In this document: in pieces, positions 52,924-61,119 of the stretch
Layout of the letters: every line of letters begins with the position of its first letter
Numbering within the stretch: the stretch's first letter is position 1
Origin: Primorskyibacter aestuariivivens
GTDB lineage: Bacteria; Pseudomonadota; Alphaproteobacteria; Rhodobacterales; Rhodobacteraceae
Length of the DNA stretch: 64,000 nucleotides
Reading direction: 5' to 3'
Assembly (NCBI RefSeq): GCF_028023675.1
Contig: NZ_JAQIOZ010000005.1
Coordinates: 188,282-252,281 of the forward strand
The notes under the pieces: generated by a model
What the model was told of the DNA's origin: nothing
Databases searched by the model: none
What the model saw: only the letters and a program-made list of their open reading frames with translations
Made by a program: the position numbers and the translations under genes

Positions 52924-53405
52924 CCCTCGGGCACCTCTGGGATCGAGGCCGACAGCGCCGCGCGCCACGCGTCCAGCCTCTTGGCCAGCCCCTCGTCCTG
53001 CAGCGCCAGAATGCCCGCTGCCATCAGCCCGGCATTCTTGGCCCCCGCCGCGCCGATCGCCATGGTGGCCACCGGATAGCCACGCGGCATTTGCAAGATG
53101 GAATAGAGGCTGTCGACGCCAGACAGCGCCTTGGTTTGCACCGGCACGCCGATCACGGGAACGCGGGTCTTGGACGCCATCATGCCCGGCAGATGCGCCG
53201 CGCCACCAGCACCTGCGATGATCACCTGCAAGCCACGGCTCACCGCGGTCTTGCCATAGTCCCACAGCCGGTCGGGGGTCCGGTGGGCCGAGACGATGCG
53301 CGCCTCGTATGCGACGCCCAGTTCGTCCAGCACTTCGGCTGCTTCCTTCATGGTGGGCCAGTCCGATTGACTGCCCATGATGATGCCAATGCGTGGCTCT
53401 GCCAT
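52920..53405 (-). CDS. purE: N5-carboxyaminoimidazole ribonucleotide mutase
   Basis: Class I PurE of 161 residues that moves the carboxyl group to make [41 protein letters not shown] and [15 protein letters not shown] are all conserved PurE motifs. First gene of purE-dehydrogenase-purK. Start ATG 53405. Confidence 0.96.
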   Translation of the reverse strand: MAEPRIGIIMGSQSDWPTMKEAAEVLDELGVAYEARIVSAHRTPDRLWDYGKTAVSRGLQVIIAGAGGAAHLPGMMASKTRVPVIGVPVQTKALSGVDSLYSILQMPRGYPVATMAIGAAGAKNAGLMAAGILALQDEGLAKRLDAWRAALSASIPEVPEG

Positions 53406-53493
53406 AATGTCCCCCGATCTCAGGAGCGCGCACTATAGCCAAACCGGCGCAAAGGACAATTGCCCTCGGCCAAGCAGGGGAATTTCGGGAAAA

Positions 53494-53718
53494 TCAGGCG
53501 ATAATGTCCGGCAGCAACCGGTCCTCGATCAGCGCAATCTTGTCCTTGAGCATCAGCTTTTTCTTCTTGAGCCGCTGAATGGTCAGCGCGTCGGCGCGCC
53601 CCTCGGCCTGAAGGGCTGTGATCGCCTCGTCTAGATCACGATGCTCACGCCGGAAAACTTCCAGTTCCACACGCAAAACATCATCGGTCTTCATCGACAG
53701 ATCACTTTGCATGTTCAT
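53494..53718 (-). CDS. YdcH-family (DUF465) small protein
   Basis: 74 residues, helical hairpin. FRREHRDLDEAITALQAE and IQRLKKKKLMLKDKIALIED show the DUF465/YdcH pattern, with the KKKKLxLKD stretch. Cytosolic, function unknown. It is divergent from hsp20. Confidence 0.85.
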   Translation of the reverse strand: MNMQSDLSMKTDDVLRVELEVFRREHRDLDEAITALQAEGRADALTIQRLKKKKLMLKDKIALIEDRLLPDIIA

Positions 53719-53784
53719 ATCAGGAGTCTCCGATCAGGCGGCAGGAGTTTCAAGATACTGATTCGCATGACGTTTGGCAAAGGT

Positions 53785-53813
53785 CTTGCGCAGTCCCCGC
53801 GCGCACCCCATAT
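53785..53813 (+). promoter_or_regulatory. RpoH (sigma32) heat-shock promoter of hsp20
   Basis: CTTGCGC (from 53785) and CCCCATAT (53806-53813), 14 nt apart, match the sigma32 consensus CTTGAAA-N13/14-CCCCATNT closely, in particular the whole -10. A 14-bp palindrome GGCAACCGGTTGCC (53818-53831) lies at the start of the transcript and could fold into a leader hairpin. Confidence 0.75.
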
Positions 53814-53876
53814 TTATGGCAACCGGTTGCCTCACGGGACCGGGCGAGACTGTCGCTTAACCGCTAAGGACGTGTC

Positions 53877-54290
53877 ATGACAAAACTGACCCTGGGCTCA
53901 TACCCCCATATGCTGGGGTTCGAGCAGCTGGAGCGCCTGCTGGAACGCACGGCAAAATCCGGAAACGAAGGCTACCCGCCTTTCAATATCGAGCAGACCT
54001 CTGATCATTCCTACCGTATCACGCTGGCCGTGGCCGGATTTGGCGAAGAGGATCTGTCGATCACGGTCGAAGACCGCCAGCTTGTCATTCGCGGACGGCA
54101 AAGGGATGACGGGCATGAGCGCGTCTTCCTGCATCGCGGCATCGCCGCACGCCAGTTCCAGCGCAGCTTTGTGCTGGCCGATGGCGTCGAGGTGGGCGAA
54201 GCGGTGATGGAAAACGGTCTTCTGCACGTGGATCTCACCATGCAGCGCCCCGAAACCGTGGTGCAGACCATCAATATCAGGAAAGGGTAG
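53877..54290 (+). CDS. Small heat-shock protein Hsp20
   Basis: 137-residue ATP-independent holdase with an alpha-crystallin domain: YRITLAVAGFGEEDLSITVE, then RQRDDGHERVFLHRGIAARQ and FQRSFVLADGV, a GLL motif as ENGLLHVDL, and a C-terminal IxI-like INIRK. IbpA-like class. Preceded by an RpoH-type promoter and followed after 4 nt by DUF1150, a constant partner in Rhodobacterales. Confidence 0.93.
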   Translation: MTKLTLGSYPHMLGFEQLERLLERTAKSGNEGYPPFNIEQTSDHSYRITLAVAGFGEEDLSITVEDRQLVIRGRQRDDGHERVFLHRGIAARQFQRSFVLADGVEVGEAVMENGLLHVDLTMQRPETVVQTINIRKG

Positions 54291-54294
54291 TCCA

Positions 54295-54534
54295 ATGAAC
54301 ACCAAGTATGATTTCGGCCCTGATCTGGAACGGGCCACTCCGCAGAACATCGTCTACGTCAAATCTGTGGCGGTGGCCGATCTGCCAATCGAAGTGCAGA
54401 ATCAGGCGGCGGGCGCACAGACTCTCTATGCCGTGCACCGCGAGGATGGCGAACAGATAGCGCTCGTCGCCGACCGGCGGCTGGCCTATGTGCTGGCGCG
54501 TCAGCATGACATGTCCCCCGTGGCCGTGCATTGA
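54295..54534 (+). CDS. DUF1150 protein
   Basis: 79 residues with the DUF1150 pattern (IVYVKSVAVADLP, then YAVHREDGEQIALVADRR and a C-terminal AYVLARQHDMSPVAVH). Function unknown; genetic linkage to hsp20 suggests a stress-related role. Four nt after hsp20 and overlapping the PhzF gene by 1 nt. Confidence 0.9.
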   Translation: MNTKYDFGPDLERATPQNIVYVKSVAVADLPIEVQNQAAGAQTLYAVHREDGEQIALVADRRLAYVLARQHDMSPVAVH

Positions 54535-55415
54535 TGACCGAGTTTGCCGTCGATTGGGTTGACGCCTTTACCGATCAACCCTTCGGCGGCAATGGCTGCG
54601 CCGTGGTGCAGGACGCAGCGCATCTGGATGATGAAACCTGCATGCGCTTCGTGCGCGAGACCTCACTTGTCGAATGTACCTTTCTCGGGCCGTCCGACGT
54701 GGCGGAAGTGCGGGTGCGCTATTTCCTCGCCTCTGGCGAGATCCCATTTGCCGGGCATCCAACCGTGGCCAGCGTTGCCGCACTGCGCCATCGCGGGTTT
54801 GCGCCGGGCGACAGTCTGACGCTTGAAACCGGGGCCGGTATTGTCCCGGTCGAGATCGGCACAGGCGACGCGCCCTGGATCACCATGACCCAAGTTGCGC
54901 CCAGCTTCGGCGATACGGTGCTGCATGAATTCGTGGCGCATGTGGTGGGGCTTGCCCCGGATGACCTCATTTCCGAGCCACAAATCACCTCGACCGGCCT
55001 GCCCTTCGTGATCGCGCTGGTCAAGGATCTTGAGACGCTGGTGCGGGCGCGGCTTGATCTGGATGCGCTCGACGAAATGGCACGGGTCACCGGCGCACGC
55101 GGGCCGGATATGCTGGAGCCTTATCTCATCACCCGCGAGGGCTGGACCGACGGCGGAGATACCTTTGCCCGGTTGATGCTGGCCCCACCCAGCCCGCCGG
55201 AAGATCCGTTTACCGGCTCCGCCACCGGAGCCGCGGCAGCTTATCTCTGGCATCACAGTTTGATCGACAGCCCCCGATACGTGGCCGAGCAAGGCCATGG
55301 CATGGGGCGTCCCGGTCAGGCGCGGGTCGAAGTGCTGGGACCGCGCGAGGTCATCACCGGGGTGAAAGTGTCCGGTCAGGCGCATGTGCTGATGAGCGGG
55401 TCGCTGTACCTTTAG
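54534..55415 (+). CDS. PhzF-family isomerase/epimerase-like protein
   Basis: 293 residues with the DAP-epimerase-like double fold of PhzF: VDAFTDQPFGGNGCAVV at the N-terminus, ETSLVECTFL with the catalytic Glu, GEIPFAGHPTVAS, and DPFTGSATGAAAAYLW. Most such genes are not in phenazine clusters and have unknown substrates. The start ATG 54534 shares an A with the DUF1150 stop, so it belongs to the hsp20 operon at least in part. Confidence 0.88.
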   Translation: MTEFAVDWVDAFTDQPFGGNGCAVVQDAAHLDDETCMRFVRETSLVECTFLGPSDVAEVRVRYFLASGEIPFAGHPTVASVAALRHRGFAPGDSLTLETGAGIVPVEIGTGDAPWITMTQVAPSFGDTVLHEFVAHVVGLAPDDLISEPQITSTGLPFVIALVKDLETLVRARLDLDALDEMARVTGARGPDMLEPYLITREGWTDGGDTFARLMLAPPSPPEDPFTGSATGAAAAYLWHHSLIDSPRYVAEQGHGMGRPGQARVEVLGPREVITGVKVSGQAHVLMSGSLYL

Positions 55416-55427
55416 CTGAACAGGGGC

Positions 55428-56111
55428 TCATTCCTTCGCGCACGGCCAGATCCCAAAGCGCGCGGTCAATGCCTCCACGCAAACCCGGTTAGCCGCAGCC
55501 CGGTCCCGCCCGAACAGTTCGGCATCCTGCAACCCGTCCGCCAACGCGCGCGGCACGCAAAGGTCACGCGCCGCAGAACACAGCGCGATCGGCAATCCAA
55601 AGCGCGCAAACTGTCCCGACAGCCAGATATCATCCACCGCAAACGCCTCATCCGGCACCGTGAGCGCCAGATCATCAAGATCATCCGGCCAGAGCGCCAC
55701 GCCGCCGAAACCCTGCGCGATGTCCACATCGCCGCGCAGAGCCTCTGGTTGGCGTTTCATACGCGCCACGTCAAACCCGGACACCGCCACGACAGGCGCA
55801 TCAACCGCGCTCAACGCCTTGGCCCAGCCGGTCGGGTAGATACAGTCGTCATCGCAATAGATCAGCCGCGCACCCTGACCACGGAGCGCCCGCGCCGCCG
55901 GGATCAGCTTGGTCGCCGGGCCATAATCCACGTCAGACCATATGATCCGCACGCGGTCTGGCACAGGTGGCACATCGCATGCCTCAAATCTTCGGGACTT
56001 GCGTGGCAGGCACAGCCAGACCGCATCCGCCCCCTGCACCAAAAGGCGCTCCAGCGTCGGCCCCAGATCGGCAAAGCGCGGCTGGATAGAGGTCAGAGAA
56101 ATCACCAGCAT
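55428..56111 (-). CDS. Glycosyltransferase-like protein (GT-A, DxD)
   Basis: 227 residues. A metal-binding DDD in IYCDDDCIYPTGW near residue 92 and VDDIWLSGQFARFG near residue 165 match the GT-A glycosyltransferase plan (nucleotide-sugar site, then acceptor site). No membrane segment. ATG 56111 chosen; the frame opens at 56129. Divergent from the dehydratase gene. Confidence 0.72.
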   Translation of the reverse strand: MLVISLTSIQPRFADLGPTLERLLVQGADAVWLCLPRKSRRFEACDVPPVPDRVRIIWSDVDYGPATKLIPAARALRGQGARLIYCDDDCIYPTGWAKALSAVDAPVVAVSGFDVARMKRQPEALRGDVDIAQGFGGVALWPDDLDDLALTVPDEAFAVDDIWLSGQFARFGLPIALCSAARDLCVPRALADGLQDAELFGRDRAAANRVCVEALTARFGIWPCAKE

Positions 56112-56202
56112 GCCTCTACCTGCCCGCAATCCCCACCCCGGTAAACACCCCCTTTACAGCCGCACGGCACCACAGCAGGCTTGCGTCAAAGGAGACGCGG
56201 CC

Positions 56203-57171
56203 ATGTTCACGAGTTCCGAATTGCAAGACGCCGCCCGCATGGTCCATGCCCATATGCCTCCTACCCCGGCGCATAACTGGCCCTTGCTGGCCGAGGCGCT
56301 GGGAACGCAGGTCATCGTCAAACATGAAAACCACGCGCCCACGGGGGCCTTCAAAGTGCGCGGCGGGATCACCTTTCTCGATTGGGTGCGCCGCACCTAC
56401 CCTGACGCGGAGGGCATCGTCACCGCCACACGCGGCAACCACGGCCAGTCGCAGGCCCGTGCCGCCACCGCGGTGGGGCTGAAAGCGAAAATCTACGTTC
56501 CGCGTGGCAATTCCACCGAAAAGAACACCGCCATGCGCGCCTATGGCGGCGAGGTGATCGAACATGGCGAGGATTTCGACGAGGCGCGGATCGAGGCGAT
56601 GCGGATTGCAGAAACCGGCGCTTATGTCCCCGTACCACCGTTTCACCGCGAACTGGTGCGCGGCGTGGCCACCTATGGGCTGGAGCTGTTCACTGCGCAT
56701 CTCGATCTGGACGTGGTCTATGTGCCCATCGGATGCGGCTCGGGCATCTGCGGCACGATTGCCGCGCGTGATGTGCTGGGGCTGAAGACGCGGATCATCG
56801 GCGTGGTCTCTACCCAAGCGGCGGGCGCGAAACTCTCCGTTGAGGCAGGGCACCTGGTCGAGACGATTTCCGCCCAAACCTTTGCCGACGGCATGGCGGT
56901 GCGCGGCCCGGTACAGGCGGCCTTTGACATCTACAGCGCGGGCGCAGAGCGGATCGAAACCGTTTCCGAGGCCGAGATCGCAAATGCGATCCGGCTCTAC
57001 TACACCGCGACGCATAACATCACTGAGGGCGCGGGCGCGGCGGCGCTGGCCGTGGCCCTGCGCGAAAAGACGCAGAACCGCGGCGCCAAGGTCGGGCTGA
57101 TCCTGTCGGGCGGCAATATCGACATGGGATGGTTTGCCACCCTTTTGGCGGGCGGCACGCCAGAGACCTGA
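56203..57171 (+). CDS. Threonine/serine dehydratase-like PLP enzyme
   Basis: 322 residues, fold type II. The PLP Lys is in PTGAFKVRGG; the phosphate loop is PIGCGSGICG; ATRGNHGQSQARAA follows the Lys by about 30 residues. Lacks the C-terminal regulatory domain of IlvA, so it is a catabolic threonine/serine dehydratase or a hydroxyaspartate dehydratase. AAAGGAG is 9 nt before ATG 56203. Confidence 0.87.
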   Translation: MFTSSELQDAARMVHAHMPPTPAHNWPLLAEALGTQVIVKHENHAPTGAFKVRGGITFLDWVRRTYPDAEGIVTATRGNHGQSQARAATAVGLKAKIYVPRGNSTEKNTAMRAYGGEVIEHGEDFDEARIEAMRIAETGAYVPVPPFHRELVRGVATYGLELFTAHLDLDVVYVPIGCGSGICGTIAARDVLGLKTRIIGVVSTQAAGAKLSVEAGHLVETISAQTFADGMAVRGPVQAAFDIYSAGAERIETVSEAEIANAIRLYYTATHNITEGAGAAALAVALREKTQNRGAKVGLILSGGNIDMGWFATLLAGGTPET

Positions 57172-57176
57172 ACGCA

Positions 57177-57206
57177 AAAGAGCCGCCCCAAGCGGGACGG
57201 CTCTTT
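57177..57206. terminator. Bidirectional intrinsic terminator
   Basis: AAAGAGCCG (57177-57185) and CGGCTCTTT (57198-57206), extended inside by two more pairs past one mismatch. It gives T-runs on both strands and separates the convergent dehydratase and Sat-CysC genes. Confidence 0.85.
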
Positions 57207-57225
57207 CTGTCTCGGTTGACCGGGC

Positions 57226-59304
57226 TTATTCGGCTGCGATCAGCCCCATGCTTTCCAGCTTGAGCAGAACCTGATGGGCGCAGTTGTCCACATCCACATT
57301 CTCGGTCTCGACGCTCAGTTCCGGGTTCTGCGGCACGTCATAGGGGTCGGAAATACCGGTGAATTCCTTGATCTTGCCTTCGCGTGCCAGCTTGTACAGG
57401 CCTTTGCGGTCGCGGCGCTCGCATTCCTCGATCGAGGTCGCAACATGCACCTCGATAAAGGCACCGAACTGCTCGATATCCTCACGCACCGCGCGGCGGG
57501 TCGTGGCATAGGGCGCGATGGGCGCGCAGATGGCGATGCCACCGTTCTTGGTGATTTCCGAGGCCACGTAACCGATGCGGCGGATGTTGAGGTCACGGTG
57601 CTCTTTCGAGAAGCCCAGTTCCGAGCTGAGGTTTTTCCGAACGATGTCACCATCCAGAAGCGTCACGGGACGGCCGCCCATCTCCATCAGCTTGACCATA
57701 AGCGCGTTGGCGATGGTCGATTTGCCGGAGCCGGAGAAGCCGGTGAAGAACACGGTAAAGCCCTGCTTGGAGCGCGGCGGTTTGGTGCGGCGCAGCTCCT
57801 TGACCACCTCGGGGAAGGAGAACCATTCCGGGATCTCCAGACCTTCGGCCAGACGGCGGCGCAGCTCGGTACCCGAGATGTTGAGGATGGTGACGTTGTC
57901 CTTGTCCTCGATCTCGTCCATCGGCTCGTATTGCGCGCGTTCCTGCACCCAGACCATGTGTTTGAAATCGACCATTTCGATGCCCATTTCCTCTGCGTGC
58001 TCGCGGAAGAGGTCCTGTGCGTCGTAGGGGCCATAGAAATCCTCGCCCTGGCTGTTCTTGCCGGGGCCAGCATGGTCGCGGCCAACGATGAAATGGGTGC
58101 AGCCGTGGTTCTTCCGGATCAGCCCGTGCCAGACCGCCTCGCGCGGGCCTGCCATGCGCATGGCAAGGTTCAGAAGGCTCATCGTGGTGGTGGACGACGG
58201 GTATTTGTCCAGCACCGCCTCGTAGCAGCGCACGCGGGTGAAGTGGTCCACATCGCCCGGCTTGGTCATGCCGACAACCGGGTGGATCAGCAGGTTGGCC
58301 TGTGCCTCTTTCGCGGCGCGGAAGGTCAGTTCCTGGTGCGCGCGGTGCAGCGGGTTGCGGGTCTGGAAGGCCACCACACGACGCCACCCCAGCTTGCGGA
58401 AATAGGCGCGCAGCTCGTTCGGCGTGTCGCGACGGGCGCGGAAATCGTAATGCACGGGCTGCTGGATGCCGGTTACCGGGCCGCCCAGATACACATTGCC
58501 CGCATGGTTGTGCAGGTAGTTCACGGCGGGGTGCGCGTCGTCATTGGCTCCGAACACCTTTTCCGCCTCGCGCGCCTTGTTCGGCACCCAGCGGTCGGTC
58601 ACGGTCATGGTGGCAAGGATCACGCCCTCCTGGTCGCGCAGCGCGATGTCCTGACCGATCTCCAGCTTTTCCGCAAACTCATCCGACACATCAAGGTTGA
58701 TCGGCATCGGCCACAGCGCGCCGTCGGCCAGACGCATGTTTTCAACCACGCCGTCGTAATCGGCCTCGGTCAGGAAGCCCTTGAGCGGGTTGAACCCGCC
58801 ATTCATCAGCAGTTCCAGGTCACAGATCTGGCGCGGCGTCAGGTCCCAGCTAACAAGGTCGGCGGCGTCGACCTTGAGCTTCTGCGCGCTGTCATAAGAC
58901 ACGTAAAGCTCGGGGATGGGGGCAAGGTTGTTTTGCATGAGTTTGGTCCTGTACTTAAAGGGAGCGAGACCGCTCGTGGCACCGGTTAATTCGGCGTGAA
59001 GCGCGTCATATTCGGCAAATTTGCGGGCAAGGAACTGGTCGGTAAGGCGGATTTTCGCAGCTGCGCCGCGCGCGGTCAGCGCATAGGCGAAACGTTGACG
59101 CCGATCCGGCCCGGAACGTTCACTGATCTTGATCAGACCCGCCTCAGCCGCAGAGCGCAGCAATGCGTTGAGACGCCCCAGCGAGATGCCCAGCGCGCCC
59201 GCGGTGGCCCGCTGCGACGCGTCCGGGGCCAGATCCAGCTGGCGCAGAAGACGAAAGAGAAGATCCTCGTCCTCCGGAGTTGATTTTGCCTGGGGCAATG
59301 CCAT
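57226..59304 (-). CDS. Winged-helix regulator fused to bifunctional ATP sulfurylase/APS kinase
   Basis: 692 codons without a stop. Residues 1-105 are a MarR-like winged helix of the EPS-associated regulator type (LDLAPDASQRATAGALGISL, GRLNALLRSAAEAGLIKI, then a YALTARGAAAK wing end). Residues 123-505 are ATP sulfurylase: NPLHRAHQELT and VGRDHAGPG. Residues about 510-692 are APS kinase with GFSGSGKST. The enzyme makes APS and PAPS from sulfate. Internal ATG 58938 has AGGA 8 nt upstream and starts the usual Sat N-terminus (MQNNLAPIPELYVSYDSA), so a 570-residue Sat-CysC may also be made. A 5-bp hairpin (58962-58975) lies in the linker. ATG 59304 has only a weak ribosome-binding site. Confidence 0.9.
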   Translation of the reverse strand: MALPQAKSTPEDEDLLFRLLRQLDLAPDASQRATAGALGISLGRLNALLRSAAEAGLIKISERSGPDRRQRFAYALTARGAAAKIRLTDQFLARKFAEYDALHAELTGATSGLAPFKYRTKLMQNNLAPIPELYVSYDSAQKLKVDAADLVSWDLTPRQICDLELLMNGGFNPLKGFLTEADYDGVVENMRLADGALWPMPINLDVSDEFAEKLEIGQDIALRDQEGVILATMTVTDRWVPNKAREAEKVFGANDDAHPAVNYLHNHAGNVYLGGPVTGIQQPVHYDFRARRDTPNELRAYFRKLGWRRVVAFQTRNPLHRAHQELTFRAAKEAQANLLIHPVVGMTKPGDVDHFTRVRCYEAVLDKYPSSTTTMSLLNLAMRMAGPREAVWHGLIRKNHGCTHFIVGRDHAGPGKNSQGEDFYGPYDAQDLFREHAEEMGIEMVDFKHMVWVQERAQYEPMDEIEDKDNVTILNISGTELRRRLAEGLEIPEWFSFPEVVKELRRTKPPRSKQGFTVFFTGFSGSGKSTIANALMVKLMEMGGRPVTLLDGDIVRKNLSSELGFSKEHRDLNIRRIGYVASEITKNGGIAICAPIAPYATTRRAVREDIEQFGAFIEVHVATSIEECERRDRKGLYKLAREGKIKEFTGISDPYDVPQNPELSVETENVDVDNCAHQVLLKLESMGLIAAE

Positions 59305-59323
59305 GACCTGCGACTCAAAGTGT

Positions 59324-59337
59324 GTTCACGAGTGAAC
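59324..59337. promoter_or_regulatory. Palindromic operator candidate before the wHTH-Sat-CysC gene
   Basis: GTTCAC-GA-GTGAAC is a perfect 14-nt palindrome 19 nt before the start codon at 59304. Its size and place fit a winged-helix repressor site, possibly for the regulator domain of the same protein. The rest of the 207-nt gap to the LysR stop holds no gene. Confidence 0.55.
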
Positions 59338-59511
59338 GCATCACATATTTTGCACTCGCAGCAAAGCGGGAATTCATTGATTTCAGGGTGATCGGCGGAA
59401 AGTTGCGGGAAAACCACAGCGCTCACGATAAACAAAGCGGGACAGAAAACCGGAGACTAGCGACCGGGCGGAACAAACCTCCGCCAATCACGGGAGCTTG
59501 CGACACGCGGT

Positions 59512-60423
59512 CTATTCGGCTGCAGCCACCTGCGAAACACCGGTCTTTTCGCGTATGACCTCGTCGAATATCCAGTCACGGAAGGCGCGGATCATCGGAT
59601 CCCCGGCGCGGTCGTGCTGGTAGGCCACCGAGTAAATGACAAAGGGGATCGTAACGGTGTCAAAAAGCCGTTCGACGCGCCCCGCCTCCACCGTGCTGCG
59701 GACCATTGCGTCATACGCCAGTGACACGCCATGCCCCTGCTCCACCGCGGTCGTGGCCAGTTCGCAATTGGGGAAGACTGGTCCTGAGGGCATCTTGGAC
59801 GGCGAAATTCCTGCCGCCTCGAACCATTCGGTCCAGGCATCGTCGGTTTCGTCATACATCAGTTGCAGCCGCAACAGGTCTTCGGGTGCGCGGATATTCT
59901 CGCGTTCGCGCAATTGCGGGCTGATCACAGGGTACCGGCTCGACTGCATCAGAGGCTCGGTAATGACGCCCGGGGTCTGGCTGGTCGCCCATTGGATCAC
60001 CACATCGCTGTCATTGCTGGCAAAGTCCGTTGAGGGCGCGCCCGACGACACCTGCAACCGCACCCGGTCGCCAAAGCTCAGCCGCCCCAATCGCGGTACC
60101 AGCCAGCGCGCGGCAAAGCCCGGCGTGCAAAGCACGCGAAACGGCTTGTGCCCGGCCTGCTGAACTGAACGGGTGGATGTGTCCAGAAGATCAAGCAACC
60201 CCGTCAGCTTGCCCGCATAGCCCCGCCCGGTCAGCGTCAGGTCCAAGCTGTTGCCGTCTCGCTCAAACAAAGCGGTGTCGAGATACGCCTCCAGCGCACG
60301 TACCTGATGGCTGATCGCCGAGGGCGACAAGCACAGCTCATCCGCCGCTTTCTTGAAGCTTTTGTGTCGCGCCGCGGCCTCGAATGCCTTGACCGCCGCG
60401 AAGGGGGGAAGCTGTCGGCCCAT
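59512..60423 (-). CDS. LysR-family transcription regulator (GcvA-like)
   Basis: 303 residues: N-terminal winged helix starting LPPFAAVKAFEAAARHKSFK, with ADELCLSPSAISHQVRALEA as recognition helix region, then a periplasmic-binding-like effector domain. The LPPLxALxxFEAAAR start is that of the GcvA/AmpR group. Divergent from the metalloprotein at 60532, its likely target, with direct repeats in the gap. Confidence 0.9.
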   Translation of the reverse strand: MGRQLPPFAAVKAFEAAARHKSFKKAADELCLSPSAISHQVRALEAYLDTALFERDGNSLDLTLTGRGYAGKLTGLLDLLDTSTRSVQQAGHKPFRVLCTPGFAARWLVPRLGRLSFGDRVRLQVSSGAPSTDFASNDSDVVIQWATSQTPGVITEPLMQSSRYPVISPQLRERENIRAPEDLLRLQLMYDETDDAWTEWFEAAGISPSKMPSGPVFPNCELATTAVEQGHGVSLAYDAMVRSTVEAGRVERLFDTVTIPFVIYSVAYQHDRAGDPMIRAFRDWIFDEVIREKTGVSQVAAAE

Positions 60424-60424
60424 A

Positions 60425-60511
60425 GCAGGTGAATTTCCTTCATCCGCAGGTGAAAAATGGTCTTTTGCGCCGTCGCGCGGCCTCAGCCTAACATCAAATC
60501 AGTTCAAATCA
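60425..60511. promoter_or_regulatory. Direct repeats in the lysR / DUF6647-like gap
   Basis: GCAGGTGAA occurs at 60425-60433 and 60446-60454, 21 nt apart (two helical turns). TCAAATCA occurs at 60494-60501 and 60504-60511, 10 nt apart (one turn). Both pairs are in the 108-nt divergent gap, as expected for LysR binding and activation sites. Confidence 0.45.
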
Positions 60512-60531
60512 AAATTCCGACGGAGGACGCC

Positions 60532-61071
60532 ATGCGTATCCTGATCCGGGCCAGCCTGTGGCTGGCACGCACAAGATTTCTGTGTCTTTTCATCCTGCTG
60601 GTGCCGGCCCACGCCTCGGCCGACCTTCTCGCCTGGCGTGACGCCCGCAACATGGGAGAGCTTGTTGCACATCTCGAAACCTGGCTGGACCGGAATACCG
60701 ACCTGCCCCGCCGCGACTCGCCGCCAGAGATTCGCATGATCACAACCGCCCGGGCCGCAAGCCTTGCGCCCGGCAAACTCTGGGCCGGTCAGGACACGCT
60801 ACGCGGCCTCTATGATCCGGAGGCCGAAGCCATCTGGCTGGTCCGTCCGTGGGACGCGCGCAATCCATTTGACGCGAGCACGCTTCTCCACGAGCTGATC
60901 CACCATCGTCAAGCTGCCAGCGGGCACTGGTACTGCCCCGGCGCGCAGGAATTGCCCGCCTATCGCATTCAGCAGGCCTGGCTCAACGAAATGGGGTTGG
61001 AACCGGACGTCAACTGGATCGCGGTGATGCTTGAGGCCGGGTGCACCCCGCGCGACATCCACCCGGATTAA
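60532..61071 (+). CDS. Exported HExxH metalloprotein (DUF6647-like)
   Basis: 179 residues with a signal peptide (cleavage near AHASAD). A zinc motif HELIHHRQA lies in the second half (STLLHELIHHRQAASGHWYC), with an ELPAYRIQ segment about 20 residues later that could provide the third ligand Glu, as in gluzincins. I recall this pattern as DUF6647 but could not check. CGGAGG is 6 nt before ATG 60532. Confidence 0.75.
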   Translation: MRILIRASLWLARTRFLCLFILLVPAHASADLLAWRDARNMGELVAHLETWLDRNTDLPRRDSPPEIRMITTARAASLAPGKLWAGQDTLRGLYDPEAEAIWLVRPWDARNPFDASTLLHELIHHRQAASGHWYCPGAQELPAYRIQQAWLNEMGLEPDVNWIAVMLEAGCTPRDIHPD

Positions 61072-61082
61072 GCGCAGGGCTC

Positions 61083-61114
61083 CGCATGGCCGCCATGCTC
61101 CCGGCGGCCATGCG
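61083..61114. terminator. Convergent terminator hairpin, 60532 gene / trxB
   Basis: CGCATGGCCGCC (61083-61094) and GGCGGCCATGCG (61103-61114), 12 bp perfect, 8-nt loop. Lies 12 nt after the metalloprotein stop and 5 nt after the trxB stop on the other strand. Confidence 0.7.
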
Positions 61115-61119
61115 ATCTC

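Noticed and set aside
52924-53442. N-terminal extension of the dehydrogenase frame
   Set aside because: This part is purE read in another frame; ATG 52923 with ATGA overlap is the natural start.
57274-58989. 571-codon plus-strand ORF
   Set aside because: Antisense shadow of the Sat-CysC gene.
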